64,000 nt of DNA from Alitta virens (Eukaryota; Annelida; Polychaeta; Phyllodocida; Nereididae). The stretch lies in the NCBI GenBank assembly GCA_932294295.1, contig OW028582.1, forward strand, positions 2,516,015 to 2,580,014, in the 5' to 3' direction. The translations under genes were made by a program, and so were the position numbers. A model generated the notes under the pieces. The model was not told the DNA's origin. It ran no database searches and saw only the letters and a list, made by a program, of their open reading frames with translations. Numbering within the stretch: the first letter of the stretch is position 1; the number at the start of each line of letters is the position of its first letter. Positions 55,018 through 64,000 of this stretch are shown here, piece after piece.

Positions 55018-55310
55018 CTGGATGGCCTTACGGTTAAGGCATTTGCAATTCCACATTGGTCAGCTCTGCTGAAGGTCCGGGGTTCAATCCCTGACTCGGG
55101 GACTCTTCGTGAGCTACATCTCAGCAGCTGGATGTCGATCGCATGAGACGTTAAATTGGAGGTGTCTTGTACTCGGTGTCTATGCTGAGGCAAGTAAAAG
55201 ACCCCACCCATGACGTCAATATGTTGACTCCAAGCCTTATCATCTCATCCTTACATGCTTCTGGTAACTGGTCATATGCTGTCATTGTCTCGTCAAAGTG
55301 CTATCATGGG
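55018..55310 (+). mobile_element. SINE-B, full-length variant
   Basis: tRNA-like head with GGTCCGGGGTTCAATCCC as box B. The module CAGCAGCTGGATGTCG follows, then GTGTCTATGCTGAGGCAAGT and the variant 3' end CATCTCATCCTTACATGC. Confidence 0.75.
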
Positions 55311-55486
55311 GATAAATACTACTTGCAGTACACGTTAAGGCAGGTGGTGTCTCTTGAGTGCATGCTGCCTAATAAGCACCCAGGAAATGTACCCCATGCC
55401 AATCATTTTATTAGATTGCATCCACTTACAACGCATTAGAAGACCTTTCTTTCAAGCTACTACCTTACAACATCTCTTTACAAGAT

Positions 55487-55625
55487 ATCCAACGCAGACA
55501 ATTATTGATTTTTTACATGCTTCTGGTTTCTACTACCAAATATAGATAATTATTCTTAACCTAGAGAGCCTCTACATAGCCCACTCAGGTGCTGATGAGG
55601 CGTTAAACAATAACACACACACACA
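55487..55625 (+). mobile_element. SINE-C, 3' half
   Basis: Matches the last 135 bp of the elements at 30668 and 63513 (TTACATGCTTCTGGTTTCTAC, CCTAGAGAGCCTCTACATAG). It ends in a short (CA)n. Confidence 0.85.
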
Positions 55626-56620
55626 CCCCATGCCAATCCCGCAAAGTTAAGGTATTATCATAATTTATTCATGTGGCCCACGTGGCCAGAGCTGTCAAAA
55701 CTAACAGAAACAATCAGATGGGCTTGTCCTTTGTTCATAGTGTCTGATATTCACTCATATAGAGTGTGAAAACATTGTACATACTTCATAGTCACTTGCA
55801 ATAGCTTCAATTGGTGTATACTTTCCCTAGTAAACAAAACCCTCGTGGTTGGTGGTGGTTGTATCCATTGCAATGGAAATTTACCCTTTTTGGGTTGAAA
55901 GACTCTCCCCATTGGCCGGGGGTAGTGGTCAAGCCATGTCAAGGTGGGGTCAACTCATTTAAATATAACGTTTGGGTCACTGCTGATTGGCCAGTTTTGA
56001 AGCCTATCTCGACTTATTTATTGGAGCCTTTACTGGAGTGCTTAATAAGCTGTACAACCAAACACTCACAATTTCATCTAGCTCTCATATGCATTACATA
56101 AAATGCTTAGTTGTAAGAGCATGTGAATTTCATCTAAAAGAATGAAATGAACTAAAATTAACATACATAGTTACTCTATCAGTTGCTCTCTTTATTAATA
56201 TAATTTTTTTCTGAACTTCATCTCATGCATCATCCCTTAAAATGTTTCATATAACTAGTGGTCTCAAAATAACTTTTAATTAAGTTCTGAGACCACTAGT
56301 CATCATTATTGTTGTAAATAACTTGTATATGTCAATGATAATAATAAAAGAATCATACATATCAAACAGTTCAAGCTTGAGTCTTTCTGCCAATGGACTA
56401 GGTACTCCAAATTACCAGGAGGTTACTCAGTCTATAATTCCCATCAGGCAGTCTGGCATCCTGTCTATAAGCCCCACCTGCTCCGATGGGCGGGCCTGTT
56501 CGGAGTGAAATTCTAGACTGAATAAGCCCCTCACTGTGACATTAGACGTCAAACAGTTCGCGTGCACTGATATCGCATTTAGTAAGGCAATACAATGTCC
56601 TTAGGCTGACAGGCTGAGAC
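55626..56620. other. Unassigned stretch
   Basis: No exon or recognised repeat. An inverted repeat, AGTGGTCTCAAAATAACTTT against AGTTCTGAGACCACTAGT, lies at 56258-56300. Confidence 0.3.
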
Positions 56621-56621
56621 A

Positions 56622-57030
56622 GCAGGGGCTTAGCTTAGTGGTAGTAAGTTCGACTGCCAACCATTGAGTACTGGGTTTGAATCTAGCCCAGCTTGGAAGA
56701 TTACTTCATCCTTCGCCTCATTGCCTCGGCACCTGCCTGTCCTGATCAGCAACCTTTCATGAGCATCATCCCAGCAGCTGGATGTCGTTCGGATGAGACA
56801 TTAAATTTGTGGTCCCTTGTACTTGTGTCTATGCTGAGGCAAGTAAAAGCTCCCACCCATGGGGTAAATGTGTAACGTGGGTGGACTCCTCTCTCTCACC
56901 CCATCGATCATCCCTCCATAGCGGCAAGAACTTGCCTTAGAGGGCTGCACTTCCCATATCTATCTAACTATCTATCTATCTATCAGCCCTATCTGGTGCA
57001 AAAATGTGGGACCAAAGTACCAAAGGACTA
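56622..57030 (+). mobile_element. Old SINE-A relative split by a SINE-B 3' piece
   Basis: 56622-56748 is a diverged SINE-A-like head (TAGCTTAGTGGTAG, then TTCATCCTTCGCCTCATTGCC). Its continuation, CCCTATCTGGTGCAAAAATG, resumes at 56987. Between them lies a SINE-B 3' module starting near CAACCTTTCATGAGC and ending in a TATC tail. ATCAG stands at both joints. Confidence 0.7.
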
Positions 57031-57424
57031 AGTAATCGACTCAATGCAATAAATCACGCAGAGCATAGTTAACTCATACATTTTAGACACTAATCGTCTT
57101 TGCTCGACAAGATTAAGATGCTGGAATTATGCTAGATCTTCTCTACAGTGCAATACGATCTCCTTTGGCTGACAGTCTGAGCTGAGACGATAGAAAAATA
57201 CAGGTACCGAAGAGGAAGTAATCTACTCAATACCCTCAATGCCATAAAACATAAGTTGGCAGTGTGTTATTCTAATGCTACGTATATTAACGGGTAATTT
57301 TCGTGACAAGATTATGCCGCTGGACTTATGCTAGATCTTCTTTCCCAGCATTGGCTTAGTGGTTATGGTGTTGGCGGTTTATTTAGAAGTCCTTTTAGAT
57401 ACCAACCAAGCACAATTTATGAGC

Positions 57425-57555
57425 TTCGACAGACATGCCAAGTCTCACTCATTCAGAGTGAGTCTCACTCATTTGGTTGCTGTCTCACTCATTTGGTTGC
57501 TGTCTCGCTCTTTTGGTTGCTGTCTCACTCATTTGGTTGCTGTCTCACTCCTCTA
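57425..57555. repeat. 21-bp minisatellite
   Basis: Four to five units of GTCTCACTCATTTGGTTGCT. Confidence 0.85.
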
Positions 57556-58058
57556 GACTTGAGTATTTTCTTCATATTTTAATTTGTCTCAGTCTAAGAA
57601 AAACAGAATAAATCTTTAACATCTTAATGTAAACTTGCTGGAAAGGACCAAAATTCACCACCCCAGAACTTGGCATCTCTGGCTTTGACCCCAGCTGTAA
57701 GTAAGCTTTGCAACAAATAAACTGAAGGTGCTGAAAACTCAATGTACATGGAATTATCAGTGTTATTAACTGCAGCTGAGGTTATTGTAGCACTTACAAT
57801 CCTTACCATGATTTTCCTTTCATATGTAGCCAATGTTCATATGTTATAACACCAAAGGGCTCATAGGTGGCATGCACGTCAGCGGCTTTTGGCCTTAGTG
57901 AATGTCTCCTATGACCATAATATAACCAGTTGATTATTTTTGTTTATGTAAATTGTAAGTTTATGGTCTAAATAAATACTTTTTGTCTGTCTGTCTAATC
58001 AGTTTATAAAGTCAGCTGCAGGCAGACATGATGATGAGATGCAGTTTTATCCTACAAA

Positions 58059-58240
58059 GGCCTAGCTCAGAGGTAGCGCTCTGGGCTTCCGACCGCTGGG
58101 TCCCGGGTTCAGTTCCCAGTTGAGCCTAAGTTAGATGGCTGTTTCATCCTTCATCTCATTGCCATGGTCCCTGCCTGTTCTAAATAGCCCATCAGGTGCA
58201 GAAATACAGGACGTAAAGCCCTAATCCACTCACCACCCAC
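58059..58240 (+). mobile_element. SINE-A14
   Basis: Box A, box B (GGTTCAGTTCCC) and body are present. The tail is short and flanking duplications are unclear (ACAAA only). Confidence 0.85.
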
Positions 58241-58253
58241 AAATGACACTCTG

Positions 58254-58427
58254 AGGGGGCCTAGCTCAGAGGTAGTGCTAGGCTTCCAACCACTGGGTCC
58301 CGGGTACAATTCCCGGTCGAGCCTAAGTTGGATGGCTGCATGTTTCAGTCATCATCTCATTGCCATGGTCCCTGCCTGTCCTAATTAGCCCATCAGGTGC
58401 AGAAATACAGGATGTAAAGCCATAATG
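58254..58427 (+). mobile_element. SINE-A15, degraded
   Basis: Box A has lost three bases (GTAGTGCTAGGC). It ends at AAGCCATAATGG with no tail. It lies 13 bp after SINE-A14 in the same direction. Confidence 0.85.
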
Positions 58428-58499
58428 GAGATTTAACCCAAGACTCTCAGAGGAGCTGTTTATTGCCTTAACCACTAGACCATGCAAGCGGCTTATAGC

Positions 58500-58650
58500 C
58501 CAATTGGTGTGGCGGTCCCTTGTACTCAGTGTCTATGCTAAGGCAAGTAAAAGATCCCACCCATGGGGTAAATGTGTAACATGGTGGACTCCTCTCTTTC
58601 TCACCTTATCAATCAACCTTCGATAGCAGCAAGAACTTGCCTTAGATGGC
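58500..58650 (+). mobile_element. SINE-B, 3' part
   Basis: TGGCGGTCCCTTGTACTCAG, GTGTCTATGCTAAGGCAAGT and CAACCTTCGATAGCAGCAAG. The tail is lost. Confidence 0.78.
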
Positions 58651-59039
58651 ATTTTTAGGGTTGGGGTTGTCGGAGAGTCCATGCATGGATTATTTCTAAT
58701 AAACAAACTTAATAAATTGACCAAGACTACTTAAAAGCCACAACTGACATGGACAAGTATTCTATTATATTCTATTCTACCATCACTCGCACCCCATTTA
58801 TTACAATACAAATTCACAGCACATCATTTAAAGGGGCTTTGGGGGCAATATTAAATAGAATCTAGTGCCAAAGTGTGTTATTAAAGAGCTGATGATGTGC
58901 CCTACCACAATACTAATGACCCTTAATGAGTTTTTTGTGTTCTATCAGAGTGTTTGATAAAAGAACTTCATGCATTTGTAATTGAACAATAGCTTTGTCA
59001 TTGCCAATGAATGGTATATGAATATATCAGATCACTGAG

Positions 59040-59340
59040 GGGGGTCATTAGCAATATGATCTGGCTACAGGATTGTCTGGTAATGGTAAAAAAACCTTTG
59101 AAGTTCTAGTACGTAATCGCTATGAATTCATCACCTCAATATAAGACATCCTTAATATTAAGACCACCCCACAATTAAGACCACAGATTTTTGGAAATAA
59201 TTCGGTGTCCTGGCAATATGATCTGGCTACAGGATTGTCTGGTAATGGTAAAAAAAAACCTTTGAAGTTCTAGTACGTAATCGCTATGAATTCATCACCT
59301 CAATATAAGACATCCTTAATATTAAGACCACGCTACAATT
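59040..59340. repeat. ~125-bp direct repeat
   Basis: GGCAATATGATCTGGCTACA through GACATCCTTAATATTAAGAC occurs twice (about 59050-59165 and 59213-59330) with very little divergence. This indicates a recent local duplication. Confidence 0.85.
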
Positions 59341-59369
59341 CAGACCACATATTTTTGGACATTTTTGGG

Positions 59370-59890
59370 GGTTTTGGCCTAGTGGCTAGAGCATTGGACT
59401 CGTACGCACATGGAGGGCGGGGGCCTAGATCAGAGGTAGCGCTCTGGGCTTCCAACCGCTGGGTCCCGGGTTCAATTCCCGGTCGAGCCTAAGTTGGATG
59501 GCTGTTTTATCCTTCGTCTCATTGCCATGGTCTCTGCCTGTCCTAATTAGCCCAACTGGTGCAGAAATACAGGACGTAAAGCCCTAATCACCCACCCACC
59601 ATCGTACGTGCATGGTCGTGGGTTCAAACCCATCCACGGCATGGAGGAACTGAGCAGATCCTCCTTCAACCTCTCCTTCACTCCACCCAGGTGTAAATGG
59701 GGAGGTTGGCTATAGGCTGAAATGGCATAGGATTGCTCAGTGATGGCGCAGCATGATGTGACAGCTGTATGCTCCCCAGGGAGTAGAGAAAGTTCCAGAA
59801 AGAACAGAGCCTGCCAACTGAAGGTACCGTGTGAAGTCGGCTGAGAGCTACATGCACCTACCAGGCTGATAGCAGCCTATAAACCCCACC
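59370..59890 (+). mobile_element. SINE-D, tRNA-headed, interrupted by SINE-A16
   Basis: Head GGCCTAGTGGCTAGAGC (box A) at 59375 and GGGTTCAAACCC (box B) at 59621 were one tRNA-like unit before SINE-A16 landed between them. The body continues through GGGGAGGTTGGCTATAGGC. Confidence 0.7.
59414..59601 (+). mobile_element. SINE-A16, full length, nested in SINE-D
   Basis: 14-bp imperfect duplication TCGTACGCACATGG and TCGTACGTGCATGG (59400-59413 and 59602-59615). Confidence 0.93.
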
Positions 59891-60065
59891 TTTACCATAA
59901 CATAAATATTCACTGTTGTAATTTCATGAATTTGCCCCATTTTCACTATGAAAATGTGAATAAAAGCATTCCACTAAAAAAAAGCATTCCACTCAAAAAA
60001 AGCATTCCACTCAAAAAAGGTTGCTTTTAAAAAACCTTTGATAGAAATAAAGGAAAATGGTTGGT

Positions 60066-60376
60066 TGTTGGTAGGCAAAGCAGCTGGTGGGTCTAATAGT
60101 AAGTTGTCACCTACTCCTCTGAAGGACCCGGGTTCAATCCCAGGCTCAGGCACCCTTCATGAGCAACATCCCAGCAGCTGGATGTCGTTCGGACGAGACA
60201 TTAAATTGGTGGTCCCTTTTACTCAGTGTCTATGCTGAGGCGAGTAAAAGACCCACCCATGGAGTAAATGTGTAACATGGTCAGACCCCTCCTCTCTCTC
60301 ACCTCATCAATCAACCCTCGATAGCTGCAAGAACTTTCCTTAGAGGGCTGCATTCCATATCTATCTATCTATATAA
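60066..60376 (+). mobile_element. SINE-B, full length
   Basis: tRNA-like head (GCAGCTGGTGGGTCTAATAG as box A region, GGGTTCAATCCC as box B). The CAGCAGCTGGATGTCGTTCG module follows, then the 3' module and a TATCTATC tail. Confidence 0.82.
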
Positions 60377-60457
60377 AGAATGTGGAAATGCATGGAAGTG
60401 AACTGTTTAATATTCTACTCAAGAGCATGTAAACATTTGGACTAAATTTGTATTGAC

Positions 60458-61080
60458 AGTATTGTATTGTATTGTATTGTATTGTATTGTATTGTGTTAT
60501 ATTGTGTTGTGTTATATTGTATTGTGTTATATTGTGTTGTGTTATATTGTATTATATTGTATTGTGTTATATTGTATTGTATTATATTGTATTGTGTTAT
60601 ATTGTATTGTATTGTATTATATTGTGTTGTGTTATATTGTATTGTGTTATACTGTATTGTATTATATTGTATTGTGTTATATTGTATTGTATTATATTGT
60701 ATTGTGTTATATTGTGTTGTGTTATATTGTGTTGTGTTATATTGTATTGTATTATATTGTATTGTGTTATATTGTATTATATTGTATTGTGTTATATTGT
60801 GTTGTGTTATATTGTGTTATATTGTATTGTGTTATATTGTATTATATTGTATTGTGTTATATTGTGTTGTGTTATATTGTATTGTATTATATTGTGTTGT
60901 GTTATATTGTATTGTATTATATTGTATTGTGTTATATTGTGTTGTGTTATATTGTATTGTATTATATTGTATTGTGTTATATTGTGTTGTGTTATATTGT
61001 GTTGTGTTATACTGTATTGTGTTATATTGTATTATATTGTATTGTGTTATATTGTCTTGTGTTATATTGTATTGTATTGT
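60458..61080. repeat. Pentanucleotide satellite (TATTG/TGTTA)n
   Basis: About 620 bp of 5-bp units, mainly TATTG with A/G variants at one position. All three + frames are open for 210-224 codons, a by-product of a 15-base codon cycle. This is not a gene. Confidence 0.97.
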
Positions 61081-61109
61081 GTCATTGCTGCTTCTCTGAT
61101 GTTTACCTG

Positions 61110-61240
61110 GTATATGACCAGCTGTAGGCAGACGTAATGATGAGATGGCCAGTCTGCACCATGTTACACATTTACCCCATGGGTGGGGTCTTCCTCTTGC
61201 TCATGCATAGACACCTAATACAAGGCACTGCCATTTAATG
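61110..61240 (-). mobile_element. SINE-B 3' part, inverted
   Basis: CAGACGTAATGATGAGATGG, then TACACATTTACCCCATGGGTG and the inverse of CTATGCTGAGGC-type sequence. Confidence 0.75.
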
Positions 61241-61303
61241 CCAGTCACAAACAACATCTAGCTAGTTCATATATATACAATTATAAGGAGCAGTTCCTAA
61301 CCT

Positions 61304-61414
61304 AAGTTGGATGGCTGTTTCATCCTTCGTCTCATTGCCATGGTCTCTGCCTGTCCTAATTAGCCCAATTGGTGCAGAAATACAGGACGTAAAGCCCTAA
61401 TCACCCACCCCACC
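61304..61414 (+). mobile_element. SINE-A17, headless
   Basis: 13-bp duplication CAGTTCCTAACCT at 61291-61303 and 61415-61427. It starts at AAGTTGGATGG, so the whole tRNA region is lost. CCT at the 5' joint matches both target and SINE (microhomology). Confidence 0.94.
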
Positions 61415-61429
61415 CAGTTCCTAACCTGG

Positions 61430-62455
61430 AAATCGAACTCAGAACCACGGGAAGCTGGCTAGGATTTTGACCACTAGACTATTGACTTGTTAATCACTGA
61501 TATCCAAGCTAATGAAACTATTTATTAGTTTTTTTGTCTGTGTCACCTCGGGTATAGATTAAACCCATTGATATTACTTCTCTTGACGGATGGCTCAATA
61601 AACTATTCATCCTTCCTACCCACCATTCTTCAAATTGCAATATGGCGCTGACCTGTGATCCCGAGTCAGTCAATGAATTCAATAAACGCCAAAGTAATTG
61701 CTGTTCACGGAAGCTGGGAATAAATCCACAATGAGCACATATGCATTTTCACTGCCTTTTTTTTTCTTCCTTTTTTTCTCTCAATTTTGTCCACTAATGT
61801 TTGTTGTAATTTTGGAATGGCTCGTTAATTTTTGATTTCGAATCCATTTTTTCAGAGTGATATTTTTTTTTTTTTTGATTTGATAAAAATTAAACACAAC
61901 TTGCATCATAAAATTTGATTAAATGATCATAAATTTAAAATGCATGATTTAGTACAGACTATAGCTATTCTATATATGTATATTATTGTATTTTGAAAAT
62001 GTACTTTCGTAATATCCATGCGCGTGTCATCTTTTGTTTATTATTAAGTTTTGAATTCAATTTTATTATTAAGTTTTGAATTCAATTTTCAAAATTATGC
62101 TCCTAGCACGAATAAACGTATTAATAACTGATAACATATCTGGCAAATTATTAATAATTAATAATAATATTTTCCTTTATATAACGTTTCCATTACAAAC
62201 ATTAAATAAGGATAAAAATAGCCAAATTTATTTTAGACCTAGAACCCACATATTATATATAATTTATTAAACTAAACTTAGTATGGCACTCAAAGGGCCT
62301 ACTAACAGATAACTGCCTTTTAGTTTAATAAATCATTTATTAATTGTCTTCTGCTAGTCATTTTGACTTTTTGTTTAAAGTGTCATATTGACTACTACTT
62401 AGAGTGTCATAAATGACTACTTCTAGTCATTTTTACTAATCTTTCTCATTGTTAT
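61430..62455. other. AT-rich unassigned stretch
   Basis: Contains a decayed tRNA-like piece in reverse (GAAATCGAACTCAGAACC at 61430), poly-T runs and a short direct repeat at 62044-62086 (TTATTATTAAGTTTTGAATT). No gene. Confidence 0.35.
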
Positions 62456-62487
62456 AGATGATGGATAGATGTTGAAAGTGCAGCCCT

Positions 62488-63332
62488 CTAAAGCCACTAT
62501 CTCACATAGCCGAGCGGGGGGCGGGGGCCTAGCTCAGAGGTAGCGCTCTGTGCTTCCAACCGCTGGGTCCCGGGTTCGATTCCCGGTCGAGCCTAAGTTG
62601 GATGGCTGTTTCATCCTTCGTCTCATTGCCATGGTCTCTGCCTGTCCTAATTAGCCCAACTGGTGCAGAAATACAGGACGTAAAGCCCTAATCACCCACC
62701 CACCCACCCAACCGCTGGGTCCCGGGTTCGATTCCCGGTCGAGCCTAAGTTGGATGGCTGTTTCATCCTTCGTCTCATTGCCATGGTCTCTGCCTGTCCT
62801 AATTAGCCCAACTGGTGCAGAAATACAGGACGTAAAGCCCTAATCACCCACCCACCCACATAGCCGAGTGACGATGCAGAGTAATGACGATTGCTGGCAA
62901 GCAATGAATCGGCTTCACTCTTGGTCATTTGCCAGTGAGAAAACGACTCATTGATTGCTTGCAGATTGCACGCCGATTGCCTCCATTGCCCCGAGTGTCA
63001 AGCCAATAACTCTTCTTTACACGCCGACCACTCGGCGAGGAAATCACGTCCACACAGCACTCCATATGACCAAGAGTACTCCCAGAGTGCATGGCGAGTG
63101 CACGGCGAGTTAAAATCCCGAGCAATTCCAGAGCAAAGTTGCTCGGCGACACTCCTAGAAAGTTTTAAACATGTTTAAAATTTCACGATCGGTCTACGAG
63201 TGTTGCCGAGTATTTCCGAGCTTTTCCAGAGTGGTCGGCGTGCAAAGCTGAGTATTCCTGACTGCCTGATTTATGAGGCACTCGGCATCACTCGGCGTTG
63301 TCACTCAGCTATGTGAGATAGGCCCTTTAATA
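62488..63332. mobile_element. MITE with CTCACATAGC-type inverted ends, inside SINE-B
   Basis: The left end CTATCTCACATAGCCGAGTG (read across the SINE insertion) matches the inverse of the right end CACTCAGCTATGTGAGATAG. The interior is rich in GCCGAGT/CGGCGAG motifs on both strands. Without the SINE-A dimer it is about 490 bp. Confidence 0.78.
62515..62856 (+). mobile_element. SINE-A18/19 dimer within one target duplication
   Basis: A complete SINE-A (to about 62708) is followed directly by a second unit starting AACCGCTGGGTCCC, without box A. One 12-bp duplication, CACATAGCCGAG (62503-62514 and 62857-62868), encloses both. Confidence 0.94.
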
Positions 63333-63512
63333 AGGCAAGTTCTTGCCACTAGCGAGGGTTGATTGATGAGGTGAGAGCGAGGAGGAGTCCACCCATGTTA
63401 CACATTTACCCCATGAGTGGGACATTTTACTTGCCTCAGCACGGACACTTGAGTACAAGGGACCACCAATTTAACATCTCATCCGAACGACATCCAGCTG
63501 CTGGGATGTTGC

Positions 63513-63746
63513 AGCCCTTGAAGGTCCTGGGCCTCCACGCGGCAAGGGTGGAAACACTTGGGGTGAAGTCCTCTATCCCCAGTGGCTAAAACAGGACAGT
63601 GCGCATTGCACAAGCTGCTCCAGCTATCCAACACATGCTTCTGGTTTCTACTACCAACTATAGATAATCAATCTTACCCTAGAGAGCCTCTACATAGCCC
63701 ACTCAGGTGCTGATGAGGCGTAAAACAATAACACTACCTACCTACT
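63513..63746 (+). mobile_element. SINE-C, full length
   Basis: 14-bp duplication TGCTGGGATGTTGC at 63499-63512 and 63747-63760. Start AGCCCTTGAAGGTCCTGGGC and a CTACCTACCT tail. It is nested in the inverted SINE-B. Confidence 0.9.
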
Positions 63747-64000
63747 TGCTGGGATGTTGCTCACAAAAGGTGCCCGGGCCCTGGATTGAACCAGGGTCCT
63801 TCAGAGGAGCAGGCGAGTGTCTAACCACTAGACCACCCAGCTGCCTTACCTACCCTTTGTTAATTTTTGTTTTCTCAGGTACAACCGCATTCCTAGTTTA
63901 TTACAATGATATTGTTTGTCACATCAGTTTATTCTGAAGCAATAGACAATGTTATTGTTTATCACATTTGAAGGGCATAATTCTCCACCTTATTAAATGA

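Larger units (their letters stand above)
62456..63838 (-). mobile_element. SINE-B, inverted, split by two insertions
   Basis: Tail and 3' end lie at about 62456-62487 (AAGTGCAGCCCTCTA). The element resumes at 63334 (AAGGCAAGTTCTTGCC), is interrupted again at 63513-63746, and its tRNA-like head ends near 63838 (inverse box B GGATTGAACCAGGG). Confidence 0.78.

Noticed and set aside
56622..57030. A central domain shared by SINE-A and SINE-B
   Set aside because: First read as a common core, but the sequence after the SINE-B tail continues the SINE-A-like body. It is a nested insertion.
57624..57833. 69-codon - strand frame as the carboxypeptidase first exon
   Set aside because: It has no signal peptide, no propeptide similarity, and no donor in the phase needed at 51818.
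60453..61137. Three 210-224 codon + frames resembling a hydrophobic protein
   Set aside because: Pure pentanucleotide satellite; the hydrophobic look comes from TAT/TTG/TGT codons.

Overview
The window is eukaryotic nuclear DNA. Its genes are split by introns with GT-AG (and two GC-AG) borders, coding density is low, and short retroposons, MITEs, minisatellites and microsatellites are abundant. The protein types and repeat load suit a marine invertebrate, most plausibly a deuterostome such as an echinoderm or hemichordate. The species cannot be fixed from the sequence alone.

Layout. (1) 380-19670, + strand: 29 exons of EDC4 (Ge-1/Hedls), the P-body scaffold of the mRNA-decapping machinery. 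Only the extreme N-terminus lies off the left edge. Its introns hold a 1.6 kb hAT-like non-autonomous transposon, Harbinger-like and other MITEs, and fragments of a tRNA-headed SINE. (2) 23075-24565, - strand: an intronless ankyrin-repeat/SOCS-box (ASB-type) gene interrupted by an in-frame TGA at codon 37. Its 3' end runs into a tandem array that repeats the stop-codon region. (3) 26000-27175: remains of a Ty3/gypsy-type LTR retrotransposon. (4) 27200-33500: intergenic repeats, including a 32-33 bp minisatellite and several retroposons. (5) 33821-51818, - strand: ten exons of an M14 metallocarboxypeptidase with carboxypeptidase-B-type specificity. It covers most of the propeptide and the whole catalytic domain; the signal-peptide exon was not found with confidence. 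(6) 52000-64000: no convincing gene. This part is a mosaic of nested SINEs, MITEs and a pentanucleotide satellite.

The three genes are not an obvious functional unit: mRNA decapping, a putative ubiquitin-ligase adaptor, and a secreted peptidase. The striking feature is the architecture of the carboxypeptidase gene. Two of its introns begin with GC instead of GT, and the reading frame requires this. Three of its intronic tandem arrays are built from repeated copies of an adjoining splice junction (donor of exon 8, donor of exon 9, acceptor of exon 3, counting from the first confident exon), and a fourth minisatellite directly abuts a GC donor. A similar border effect is seen at the ASB stop codon and at EDC4 exon 10.

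A tRNA-derived SINE (called SINE-A here) is present at 18 loci between 26.5 and 62.9 kb. All copies lie on the + strand, most have clear 13-15 bp target-site duplications, and those in the carboxypeptidase introns are antisense to it. Variants include a dimer inside one duplication, copies whose tail has become (CA)n, and a copy that carries 26 bp of another locus's 5' flank. No database search was possible. All family calls rest on reading the translated exons and motifs.
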